64,000 bases of DNA from Brachypodius melanocephalos. Lineage: Eukaryota; Chordata; Aves; Passeriformes; Pycnonotidae. Below are positions 27,501 through 37,108 of the stretch, piece after piece. The stretch covers positions 5,803,105 to 5,867,104 of the forward strand of contig VZSR01000479.1 in assembly GCA_013398615.1 (NCBI GenBank). The letters are read 5' to 3'. Position 1 is the first letter of the stretch, and every line of letters starts with the position of its first letter. Both the position numbers and the translations under genes were made by a program. A model generated the notes under the pieces. The model was not told the DNA's origin. It did no database searches and saw only the letters and a list, made by a program, of their open reading frames with translations.

Positions 27501-30500
27501 AAAAAAATTATTGCAGCAGCATTTCAACACATTCATAGTTCCTTTTAGAGTCTAAGCATGTGGAGTTAATTGCCATCCAAATCCCACAGAATGTGCAGCC
27601 TGAGTAAAAAGGTAAAAATGACACCTCTTTCACAGACAGCATTTGCACTCAGCCCAATAGCAAGTCCTAAATAATTTGGGTAAACTCTTCAGGAGGCTCT
27701 GAGCTGCAGTGGACAGATGTAACAAATAAGCAGGTGTTAATGCTCAGTGGGTGGCAAAGGTTCATCTTCCAACACTCCATCTGTTCTCCAAGCCAGTTAT
27801 GACCTTCAGTCAATGAGAAGTTCATATGTTGCACTGAAAAAATACTACAGAATCTGGAAAGTGCTGTGGTGAGTGATGAGAGGGAGCTGTGCCAGGAGAC
27901 AAAGTGGAGTAGGTACATTGCCTTCAAGGATAGGTAACAAAGGGGTAAAGGAACCAGAAAGAACCTGGTAAAACACAGGGTTATCAGAAACCCAAAATAT
28001 CTTAAGATCCAGGGCACCGAAATTCTCAAGGTGGTGTTCTTATGGAACTAACAAATATATATGTGTATTTTTCATTTAAATTCATCACTTTTGTGCTGAG
28101 CTGGACTGAAGAATTTCAAACAATTTTTACAGCAATTTTTAAAAAGTTATGTTAAAATTTAAACAAATCTTAAGAAATCAATTTTGTGACCACACAAGGT
28201 TGAAACAGAGGTTCATAATCAAGAACCTTTCCCCTAAGCTTTGATGCATCACTGTGACAATTTAATAAATGCCAGTAGGAACTAAACATACCATCCCAGG
28301 TTCCACTGAGAGATAAAGTGCTGTATGAATCTTAAAACTATTTCCTTCCAGCATGGTTTGAAGTTGAAGTACAGAGAGATAAGGGATACAAGAATAATGA
28401 AGGAGATATGGTTAAGTGAATTAATTCCCTAGACTGCATGAAGTTTACTATAAGAGAAAACAATAACAGCTAAACAAATAAAGAATGCAATTAACATATC
28501 TGACAAGGATATAGAGCTCTCTAAAGCTGAAAAATGACTGGGGTAAAACTGGGGGCTCTTTGAAGTTTCATTGATTTCAGTGGAGTCCAAATTTTGGAAA
28601 CATATATGTATCCGCACATATATTTTCCTCAGCAATTAGCTTTCATCTCAGAAGCAGTTCCAGCAAGGCCAAGATGAGCAACATGTGGTTAAAATGAAGT
28701 GATTAACCATATGCACAAATGCTTTTCTAAACTGGAGCTCCTGTCCTTAGCTATCCAGGACAGCATTTACGTTTTAAACATGCAGTGAAACCTTCCTGAG
28801 TTCAAGCAAGGACTGCACATGCAAATAAACTCTTCTGAACTGTGACTTCGTTGAGTGGAGAGTTACAGAACCAAAAAGCACTTTAAATATTTACAGCCTT
28901 GGGAGCTCCCGAGTGTTGAATTAAATCTCTCATAATGTTAAGCAACTTGAAAGGATGAACTGGTGATGACTTAAGCCATCATTGCTGGGATCAAGTGGAA
29001 ACCAGTCCAGCTCAGGCAGGTGCTCAGCAATCACTCATGAGTGAAGCAGGATTGCACATGCCTGAATATTTTAGGACAGTTAATTTTATTAGCTGCTTCA
29101 AGCTGGAGGAATTCCACTGGGCCTTTTTGGTATTCAAAACCTATGTAAGACATTTGGCAACCTTATATTTGTTGTTATAGTAAAGTGTCAGTACTGGAAG
29201 CAACTAAGAAATATCTCTAGTTTCCAACAGTGAGGAATCTATTAGATATTTTTCCTGATGTAGAAGTACAGTTCTTGATACTTTACTTTTTTTTGTTAGA
29301 AAAACTTTTCTCTTCAGGTATGTTATTACCTCTAAAGGACAGCCTAGCTAGATGGGACAGATAACCTTATAATCACACCCAAAGTAAACATAAACCCACA
29401 TAAAATATTACTGTTGACCTAGTTAAGATTTTCACCTGAAAAAGAGGTTAGAGTTTGCCTAGAGCTAATTCACACCTGTTTGTTGTGTATGTAACAACAT
29501 GCCGGAAAAAAAGGACCTTCATTTCACTTCCTTCAATTCAGAGAGAACACTGGTTTCAAATACAGCTTCTAACAACAGAAATTGCATCAGAAAAAGAGGA
29601 AACAGGAAAGAACACCTGCTCTTCAAAGAGATAACAACTATCCAATATTTATCTTGCAATAAATGTTCTGCAGGGATATCTCCACTCCCTGCAAGTAAGG
29701 GCAAGAGCACCATCATTCAGAGGGCTTCACCTCAGATGAATTATGACCCCCCTCGCCCTCCTGCTCGTCATCAGAGAAGATCAATATCCCAGTTGTCCCA
29801 CTTCATCATCTTTATAGAGAAGTAGATATAAATAAAAAATTACACTTTAAACTTTGAATAATTTCATTAGACATGTTCAGCTGTCAAACCCCCTTCTGAA
29901 AAAAAAGTTATAATTATGCTTGACCTGAGCACTGAATCACGACAAGAGAAGCAGTAGTGCAAAGAGCAACGTATGCAGTAGCTGAAGCTCTCGGAAACTG
30001 AACCCTACTGCCATGTCACGACTCTGCTCGACACCCTGTTCTGTTCTGCTTTTCAGTTATGTGCAGGCAGATTTAGAACTAATCATATTTACTGAGCGTG
30101 TGTAATGTGCTCACTTAATAAAAGTAATTGTGACTTGATTGCATTTATCTTGCCATTTTTCTTCAAAGGTGCTTTGGATTGAAATGACTCTGTATTTGCA
30201 TACTCTATTGAGACAGCTAGTGATCAAAATCATCAGGCAGTGCAGTTAAACACTGTGTTTTTCTAGGAAAGGATGCCAATGCATGCAGTGCTCTTGGAAA
30301 CAAACTGGTCCAGGAAAAGAAAATTAAAAATTTCAGGGCCTGAGTACTGCTTGCAGCAAAGCATATCCAGCTTTCCATGGCTGAGGGAGCCACAGGATGT
30401 CTGGACTCCTGTGGGGAGTGGAGAAGAACAGCTCTTTCTGAAAGGTGATTTAGCTCGTAACAAATCTTCCTCTGGGAGCATTTCAGTTCCTAATTAAAGT

Positions 30501-33500
30501 GACTAAGAGCAGGTCCTTGCAATCAGCTCTGACAGTGCTGAGACACAGTGTCTGAGAGGGGAACGTGCCATAACATGAGATTTGTTCTTAATGTGGTGGT
30601 GTTAGAAACACACTGAAGCTGAATCTCTCCTCTTTTTTTCACAATCACACTCTCTTAACTGCTCTGAGTGCCAACATGTAGGACAGGGTGGACATAAGAA
30701 AGAAGTTCACATTGAGCTTATTCCAGCAAATGGCCTGTCCTTGACCTTCCTTTCCACAGAGATCCAGACTCTGCCATTCAAGACCTTCTGCTGCCTCTCT
30801 AGTCCCACACAAAAACCTGTGGAAGGGCAGGGCTACCACCTGGAGCTGGGGCTTGGAGAAAATGTTCAAAGAGCCAAGTGCCTTAAAAGTCCGAGTTGGA
30901 GTTTTCACACATGGCTTTGAACCAGAGCTTTCAAAGTGTGTAGGAGAAGCTGAATAGTACCTGCTTGAGGTTTAAAACATCTGAAGTCTATAAAAGGTAT
31001 TGAAATCAATAGGTATTAGGAGCTGCAGCAATTCTGGAATTCTCAGGTGGTGTCAAACTTGTCTTTAAGCCTAAAAATCGAGCAGGACATTTTAAAAGGC
31101 AGCTTTAGGAACATTTGGTCTCTGACTACACTTTGGGTTTGCTTTCACTAAGTGGGGAGAGGTTGGCAGGAGTCTCCTTGTGCCCTTTCAATGCCCCCTT
31201 TTGTCCAGAAACTAGGGAAGAGACTTTGGATATGTAACCATTACTATGCTCTATAAGCTCTATAAGCACCCATCAGAGCAGGCTTTGATGAGACCTTGAC
31301 TCTGCCTTGTTGAAAAGAAAATTTCAGTTTCTGAGAGCCATTTTGAAAGCACTGACCTCAGTTCCTGCAGAGCTTCAGAAACTGTCAAATTGACACTTTA
31401 CTTATTATTTTTCTTTCTACTTACATCAATACTTCTGAAAAGAATCAGGGCACAAAAAGGCTGCAGACTCCCTGAGGCCTCTTTGGAATTGACACAGCTC
31501 TTATATATCAAAGGACCATTTTTCTCTGTTAACCCTTGGTTCCACACAGAAAACCTGGCCAGCCAAGACATGCTATAAACATGAATAAAAAAGAAGGAAA
31601 TTGAGTTCTAAAAGAAAACACAAATTGATACAGAAATCAACCAATTAAAAAGAATATTTTAAACTGTTAATAGTAAAAATAGTAGGATGTTAAATAATCT
31701 AATTAAAAATTGCATCTTATTTTGAAGTGTACTCCAGACTTCAGCCAAGGAGCACAGACTGAATGCAAATGCATACATTTATAATCCTATATACAATAGA
31801 CTACTCTGCCATTCCAAATACTGCACAGGTTCATACTGCCAAAGTCCTCTGATACTCCCCTTTTCTCCTGGAAAATATCTTAATCAGCCTCCTATATCTT
31901 ACCTTAAGTCAAGTTTTTCACATGTAAGACAAGACTTTACAATATCCTTTTACACATATTGCTGATTTACTGTGTAAACAGACTCAGTATAATTTGGGAT
32001 GGCTGCCTTGATTGACAGTAACTTATTCTGAAGTTTTCTGTGCTTTGAAAAGCTGAAGTGCCACTTCATTTGTTCTTGGATTGTGACCAACATTGAAAAC
32101 CCCAATTCAATACTGTCAGAAATGTGGTCATTCTCCTACATGAAAAGTTGAGTACATGACTAGGATGCATTATTAGATATTTTATTTATAGATTTTTAGA
32201 CTTAACTAACAGAAATTTTTGGCCTGTGAAGGCAGATATCCATTCATTTGCAGAGTAGCCCTACAAACCAGATGCAGGAAGTAATATCCCCTCCCCATCT
32301 TTCCCACTGCTCATACAGATAAAAGAAAAATTTGGAAAGAGTTCTCTCTCCTTGTGGAACAACAGGAGCAATCAGCAAAACCACACCTATTCAAATCTTT
32401 TTAGGGAATGGCAGCATGGGAATGTTCAGGAAGACAAACCAGGCCTCTGGTGCCATTAAAAAATGCTGATCAATGGCACACTTAACAACTCCATGACATG
32501 AAGCGTAAGGTCTGAGGACAATAGCCTAGAAACATTTAGACCAGCAAACCTTTAATAGCATCTACATTTTCAAACCCTTCCTTGTCTCTGTTGGAAAGGA
32601 GGCAGCTCTGTCTCGTGGTTTGGGGAAAAAAAAAAAAAAAGAAAAAAAAAAAAAAGGAAATGGAATTTGGCTTTCTACCAGCTATCTGGCAGAAAAAAAA
32701 AATTCAGCTGTCTCACCCTTCTCTTTCTCATAAACTAATCATCAGCATTTTCTTTCCCATCCCATAGCAATATGCACCAGTGCAAGACTTTTACAGCAGG
32801 AGAGACTGAAAAACAATCACCTTTGTTCTTTTATTCAAATTCATCTTGTGTTATAAAATAAGTACTAGGTTACTTTTTTCTGCTTCCTTCCTTGCTTCAC
32901 CTTAATCTCTGGTTGTGAAGTTGGCTAATTATTACAAATTTATCATAGAACATATGAGATAGATGTACCAAAATCAAGGCTATTTTTACATTTTCTCCCA
33001 TTGTTCATTCATTAATATATTTGACCACCAAATGAACTGCCACAAGAAGAATGAGTTCTGATTTTCTTTTTTTTTTTCAGCCTGGATTTGGGAACTAGGA
33101 ATAACTCACCCTCGCTATTGAAGCTCTTCAAACTGAGGGTTGGATCATACTAGAGAACACAACAGAGAAATACCTGTTCATTCATAAATTTTTACTAGTG
33201 ACGAGAGCAACGAAAAATCTCTAATTGTTCAAGCAGGGGGCAGTGTAACGCTGATTTTCAACAAGCAGTTCTATTAAAAAGAGAAAGAAAAGCTCCAAAA
33301 AGAACTAGTAATCTCTGTTCTGGTTGCATTTCATTTTCCGCTACTGATGCACCCTTTTCAATGCTCACTTCATAGTTATCTCAAGACAAGAAACAACGTG
33401 GAGAGAAGGACTCCTGACAACCATTAGACCTTGCAAGCTGTGACAGGCATGATACAGCGTTCCCTTTCACTTTTAATTTTTTTAAACTTTATTTATTTTT

Positions 33501-33878
33501 TAAATTTCACCTTGCCCACACTGCTTTCACGAAAAACAAACCCTTAAACATTTCACGCAGCTACGAAAGAAGACAACAGCGTGGCTCCAAGCCATGTGGC
33601 TGGTAACAAACATTAAGCCCTCTGCGTTACATTGAAACCAAGCACAAATTCCAAGAGTAAAAAGCCAAACCACTTTCACGCGCAGCCAACCCGCCTCACT
33701 CTCACCAGCCCATTCTCAGGCTTGCAGGAGACCGTGTCGCCCCGAGATGTCTCCAACCCCCACAAAACTTGCTAATGCTTAAAAAAGGAGCGGCTCAGAG
33801 GAGCCAGAGCGCTTCTCCGAGGAGCTGAGAGGAGAAGGGCTCGGGCAGGGGCACCATCCCCGGGTCAGCATCTTACAT
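6402..33878 (-). CDS. TRPC7: TRPC7, 5' part of the coding sequence (three exons, 3' end beyond the window)
   Basis: Short transient receptor potential channel 7 is a plasma-membrane, diacylglycerol-activated, calcium-permeable cation channel that works downstream of phospholipase C-coupled receptors and can form heteromers with TRPC3 and TRPC6. The coding parts seen are join(33878..33877, 26455..25678, 6584..6402) on the minus strand, giving residues 1-321. The assignment to TRPC7 rather than TRPC3 or TRPC6 rests on the short MLR-type N-terminus, the near-identity of exon 2 to the TRPC7 sequence as I remember it, and the exon 3 segments NGDVN and HHRPSLSRIKLAIKYEVKK. Every internal splice site seen is GT/AG with in-frame joins. 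Introns are 7421 bp and 19093 bp. The six transmembrane helices, pore loop and C-terminal TRP box are not in the window. The family is very well conserved, so confidence in the identity is high; exon 1 is less certain than exons 2 and 3. Confidence 0.93.
6873..6900. repeat. 14-bp perfect tandem duplication
   Basis: GGGACAACTTTTAC at 6873-6886 is repeated immediately at 6887-6900 without a mismatch, about 290 bp upstream of TRPC7 exon 3 in transcription order. Confidence 0.95.
9248..9332. repeat. (ATAAA)n microsatellite with GATAA variants
   Basis: About a dozen uninterrupted AATAA/ATAAA pentamers follow three GATAA units at the left end. The tract gives two overlapping low-complexity open frames on the minus strand, which are not genes. 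Confidence 0.95.
9989..10260 (+). mobile_element. CR1 LINE 3'-end fragment
   Basis: On the plus strand it shows the CR1 order: TTGAGGAAATGGCCTGAAGC, GGAGAGGTTTAGGTGGGATA, a TTCTTCCCCCAGAGGGTGGC segment, GGCTCCCCAGGGCAGTGG, then ACTCAGAGTATTCTATGATT and a terminal GATTCTGTGATTCT tail typical of CR1 ends. It is antisense to TRPC7. Confidence 0.92.
10581..10667. repeat. Compound repeat: CAATGA hexamers inside a 58-bp-spaced duplication
   Basis: GCAATGACAATAACCCAAAC at 10581 recurs as GCAATGACAACAATCCAAAC at 10639, a spacing of 58 bp, and both continue with CTTC. Between them lie tandem ACAATG units (about 10609-10629) and a doubled CAGGCA. Confidence 0.85.
17659..17680. repeat. Perfect 9-bp inverted repeat (4-nt loop)
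   Basis: TGTATGTGA pairs exactly with TCACATACA across AATG. No known regulatory element was recognised. Confidence 0.85.
23373..23389. repeat. Poly-T run (17 T)
   Basis: An uninterrupted run of 17 T in AT-rich intron sequence. Confidence 0.9.
24208..24740 (-). mobile_element. CR1 LINE 3'-end fragment
   Basis: The plus strand is the reverse complement of a CR1 3' end: ATTCATAGAACGATTTAGAT, CCAAGGCCACCACTAAACTG, ATCTCTTCAGGGATGGTGAC, TCCTATTATCCAACCTAAAC, CCTTCTCTGGACCTGCTC and a ...GTGCCCAGTGCAGGG segment. The element reads on the minus strand, in the same sense as TRPC7, and is 5'-truncated near 24740. It is the longest CR1 piece in the window. Confidence 0.93.
25678..26455 (-). CDS. TRPC7: TRPC7 coding exon 2 (residues 1-260, ankyrin repeat region)
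   Basis: This 778-nt exon supplies the third base of the start codon and 259 further codons. The acceptor is ggttttctgcag and the donor is TTTAAG followed by gtaact. In order it holds a basic N-terminus (KGRRQAIRGPAYMF, about residues 20-33), four ankyrin-type repeats between about residues 45 and 190 (for example GQNALQLAVGNEHLEVTELLL and HDITPIILAAHCQEYEIVHI), and the conserved metal-site motif with H194, C198, C200 and C203 (HDYFCKCNEC). It ends at ELARLANIETEFK. Differences from the human protein as I remember it are few and mostly near the N-terminus. A second methionine, M10, has a better initiation context (G at -3) than M1. The open frame running past both splice sites is intron and is not translated. 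Confidence 0.97.
26456..33876 (-). other. TRPC7: TRPC7 intron 1
   Basis: A 7.4-kb intron between the split start codon halves, with donor gtaaga and acceptor ttttctgcag. Apart from an A-rich tract near 32626 I see no repeat family, exon or RNA gene in it. Its last kilobase towards exon 1 becomes more GC-rich as it enters the CpG island. Confidence 0.75.
32626..32655. repeat. A-rich simple repeat (A15 G A14)
   Basis: Two A runs of 15 and 14 separated by one G. A third A run follows at 32692-32702. Confidence 0.93.
33877..33878 (-). CDS. TRPC7: TRPC7 coding exon 1: first two bases of a split start codon
   Basis: Exon 2 begins with a single G before codon TTG (Leu2). In other TRPC7 proteins Leu2 follows the initiator Met, so exon 1 must end in AT. 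In the CpG-rich region upstream, the minus strand reads gcgcacAT followed by gtaagatg, a near-consensus donor at 33876-33871. Joining the two gives ATG TTG AGA CAC, or Met-Leu-Arg-His, matching the family start (human MLRN as I remember it). The Kozak context of this ATG is weak (C at -3, T at +4). The transcription start and the 5' end of the exon cannot be set from sequence alone. Another, undetected first exon remains possible. Confidence 0.75.
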
Positions 33879-33902
33879 GTGCGCGTCGGGGCTGGCTCCG
33901 CT

Positions 33903-33938
33903 TCAGTGCCGGGGTGCGGGGCGGGCGCGGCAGCCCAT
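33903..33938 (-). CDS. Upstream ORF in the putative TRPC7 5'UTR (11 codons)
   Basis: On the minus strand an ATG at 33938-33936 sits in the context gaccATGG, with A at -3 and G at +4, an optimal Kozak match. It opens an 11-codon frame (MGCRARPAPRH) ending in TGA at 33905-33903, 24 nt before the TRPC7 initiator, whose own context is weak. If transcription starts upstream of 33938, this uORF would be expected to lower translation from the main start or favour leaky scanning and reinitiation. It is unconfirmed because the transcript 5' end is unknown, and the tiny peptide may have no function of its own. Confidence 0.45.
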   Translation of the reverse strand: MGCRARPAPRH

Positions 33939-33939
33939 G

Positions 33940-34178
33940 GTCCGCGGTGCTGGACCCGCTCAGCTCGGCCGGACGGGCCGGGCTCTGTCCGCGGTGCTGG
34001 AGGCGCTGAACTCGGCAGCTCGGCCCGAGAGCTGTCCGCGGTGCTGGAGGCGCTCAGCGGCCCCCGGCTGTGTCCGCGGTGCTGGACCCGCTCAGCTCGG
34101 CAGGACAGTCCGGGCTCTGTCCGCGGTGCTGGACCCGCTCAGCTCGGCAGGACAGTCCGGGCTCTGTCCGCGGTGCTG
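33940..34178. repeat. 47-bp GC-rich tandem repeat (minisatellite) in the TRPC7 CpG island
   Basis: The core GTCCGCGGTGCTGG recurs at 33940, 33987, 34034, 34072 and 34119, and is recognisable to its end as GTCCGCGGTGCTG at 34166. Spacings are 47, 47, 38, 47 and 47 bp. The copies starting at 34072 and 34119 are nearly identical, while the two before them are more diverged and the 38-bp copy lacks 9 bp. Each copy carries CCGCGG, and the core can form a short GTCC/GGAC stem. Because 47 is not a multiple of three, the array keeps all plus-strand frames open. Confidence 0.93.
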
Positions 34179-34640
34179 CAGCCGCCGCCGGCGCGGCCGA
34201 GGAGCCGTCTCATCCTTATCCCCTCGGCGCTGCTGGGGCAGAGCTCCCCGGGAGCGCTCGGGATTCTCTTCCTGGAGGAAGAGCCGGCTGCGATGTTGGC
34301 ATGAGAGTTGCGCTGTCCTCCCCGTCTTCCCTCCCCCTCTTCCCACGCCGTTGTCCTCTCGTAGGTGTGGATTCGATGCTGTTTTGGGCGCGCCCCCTTC
34401 TCAGCCGGAGGTGGGCGAGTACCCCGGAGCCCTCCCAAGGGCTGCCCCGGAGCAGGCGTGGCGAGAGAACCTTCCCGGAGAGGGTAGGGCTGCCGGCAGG
34501 CTGCCCAGCGTGGAGGGGTGCTCCTTCGGGGGCTTTCCCCCTCACATGCCACACTCCTGCCTCAGCCGGCTGTGCCACCCCGCTGCTGGGAGTGGCTGGA
34601 GCCGCTTCTCCCCATCTGCCATGCCCAGGCTGAGATCGTT

Positions 34641-37008
34641 TGATCCCTTACCTAGGAGATCCTGTCTTTTAGGAAATAGTGGAGAAGGGCCGTGTGTGTG
34701 CTAGGAGTGGAGGGAAATGGAGAGTGAAACTAACACTCAAAATAATCGCTCAATTCAATCAATCCCCTCCCTTGCGTGGCAGAGGAAAGCTGCCAGAACG
34801 ACTCCAAGCTGCATCCAGGAGCACTGGGGCATCATTCTGCACCCCATTCTGAGTGGTAAGAGCAGGTGTTCTTCCCCCAATCCCCCCCAGGATGCGCCCC
34901 CTGCCTCCCACACAGCTCCACTCACACAGGGTTCTCCAAGTCCATGACCTTCCATGTCCTTCCCTACTGGTGCAATTCCCCTGCCCACCTGCTTTTCCTT
35001 GCCTGGATGCAAGGAGCCCCACCTAATCATGACCCCCATTGCAATCACCAAATAATGGCCCCTCTCACCTCACATGCTGTATCTCTGGGGGTTTAAGTCT
35101 GGAGGAGCCCCTCTGCCTGGAGAGATGATGATGGGGGGCAGTCCAGGGCTCTCCAAACAGCACACATGGGAGGATGGCACAATGATGATTTGCCCCAAGC
35201 TCTTCTTCTGCCACCCCCTCACAGCACTGCATGAAGTGAGAGCACCGATTAGGAAGAGATTTTTCACCATCTTTCAGTCTCAAATCTATGCAATCATCTG
35301 AGGATGTTATTTGATTGAAACACCTGAGGGCACTGATTATTTTGGCAAGGACCACACAGAGCTTGGTGTGGCTTCTGCAGAGGCACTGGAAAAGCATCCC
35401 AGACAATGCTTTTCAGAAACCTTTAAAGGTGGCTGATACAGGACTTTTATCTCACATCTTTGGGCAATGAAGTTAGTTTCACAGCCTGAGCTGTACTTAC
35501 AACTGTGAGAAGGGGAAATCTTTTCTTACTGAGAGGTTTTGTCTTGAATAAGTGGCAGAGAGTATTAACTTCTAATGATCATGGGCAGCAGCCAGACCTG
35601 CAGGATTCACTGCACTCTGTTTTGACACCGTCAGCACCTCCTGTTCTCTAAAATGCACCAATTGCTTTGGTCTTGCCCCATTTAGGGCTTCTTGAAGTTC
35701 ACTTGGAAGTTAATGAGAGCAAATTAATGTATTGGCAAACATATGAGAAGGATGTGGATGTTACCAGGCTCATGGGAGAACAGTATTGTGTGGGAAGAGA
35801 CAACCTGTGCAGATTGGAAAATAAAATGGAAAAAAAAAACTAAAGAAGGGCTCCACAGCTACATGCTGTTGAGATAATTTAGAAATTATATGATGCTGCA
35901 AAGACAAAAAACTCTGCTTTAGGTAGCAAACACAGCTTGGAGTAAGATCTTTGCCTCTCTTGCTTTTGGACAGTTCTTAATCCAAGGGGAAAAAAAAAGC
36001 CCTCATAATATCTTGGTAGCATGGAATGGATTTGACCAAATATATGTAACTTTTTCCCACATATATCCTGGAAAATATTGAGGTATGGAATCGTTGTACT
36101 GCATTTCTTCTCCATGTGTCTGTACAGTTGCAATTACCTCTCCTGATCCTTTCAAGCTGTAACCTCACTGGAAAACTTCTGTTTTTGTGCTCATATCTTC
36201 CCCCCCCTCCGCCCACACCCTTTATTTAAAAGAGCCCAAACCCCAACCATAAACCCCTAAAGCTCCAGCAGTATAGACCACTCAGTTATCAGGAGGACCT
36301 TCTTAATAGGCTTAATAATCACCAGCTTACCCACTCCATAAATCTGCAGCTGATAAAATACTGACAGCACTCCCAATTGCAATTAATTATGCCAGATTAA
36401 CATGCAAAGCAAAAAAAGTGAGAGGGGAAAAGGGTAATGAGGATGTCTACAGTCTGTTATTATCAATGGACATTAAAAGTGTACAAAGCACTGTTGTAGG
36501 TTTCTGGTAAGCCCAGCCCAGAATCAATGGAAACCCAAAGCTTCAGAATCAAGAAATCTTATACTTGGTTCTTTTAAAAGGCATTTAGCAGAAGGTTCTG
36601 AACTTCTGCAAGTTGCCTTTCATCATGATTAACTTTGCATTTTGCTATTGCAACAGTTTCATATGAAAAGAGTGTGCTGAGAAATCTATTTCTAATATTA
36701 CACAAAGCTCTTCTGACTGAAGTTGTGTTGACTAAAGAATAACAGAAAACTTGTAGCTTTTTTGATGCAGATCATCAAATAGTTGCACTCTTGTAGAGTG
36801 TACCAAGAATGTTTTTACCTCACTGGGGGTGAGAATGTCAGATTATGATTTCTGAGATTCAGGTGGTTAGAGTCCTTTTTGCCCTCCTGGAATCTTTGGC
36901 CCAGATGCAAGAAAGAGACGGAGGCTTCAAGCTTCTGTTTTTTCAAGGTCTACCACTTTGTTTATTATTTCTTATCTCACAGTTCGTTCTGTACTGAGCA
37001 AGGTCTGT
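34641..37008. other. Upstream flank of TRPC7 to the assembly gap; no gene recognised
   Basis: Moderately GC-rich next to the CpG island (to about 35400), then AT-rich. Open frames of up to about 113 codons occur on both strands without recognisable domains. A divergent non-coding transcript from the CpG island is possible, but nothing in the sequence proves one. Confidence 0.6.
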
Positions 37009-37108
37009 NNNNNNNNNNNNNNNNNNNNNNNNNNNNNNNNNNNNNNNNNNNNNNNNNNNNNNNNNNNNNNNNNNNNNNNNNNNNNNNNNNNNNNNNNNNN
37101 NNNNNNNN
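37009..37108. other. Assembly gap of 100 N
   Basis: Exactly 100 undetermined bases, the conventional size for a gap of unknown length. Open frames crossing it are artefacts. Confidence 0.99.

Larger units (their letters stand above)
33700..34640 (-). promoter_or_regulatory. TRPC7: CpG-island promoter and 5'UTR region of TRPC7
   Basis: This is the only strongly CpG-rich block in an otherwise AT-rich window. It is densest from about 33760 to 34540, with repeated CCGCGG sites and a GGGCGG GC box at 33919-33924. It lies directly upstream of, and overlaps, the inferred exon 1 end at 33877, where a TRPC7 promoter would be expected. I see no convincing TATA box, so initiation is probably dispersed. 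The block also holds a 47-bp tandem repeat and an upstream ORF. The long open frames on the plus strand here come from base composition and the repeat. Confidence 0.75.

Noticed and set aside
33877..34704. A 275-codon plus-strand open frame, with two other long frames overlapping it, in the GC-rich block
   Set aside because: The frames are kept open by the 47-bp tandem repeat and high GC content. Three frames are open at once, the peptide is repetitive with no domain, and the block is better explained as the TRPC7 promoter and 5'UTR on the other strand.
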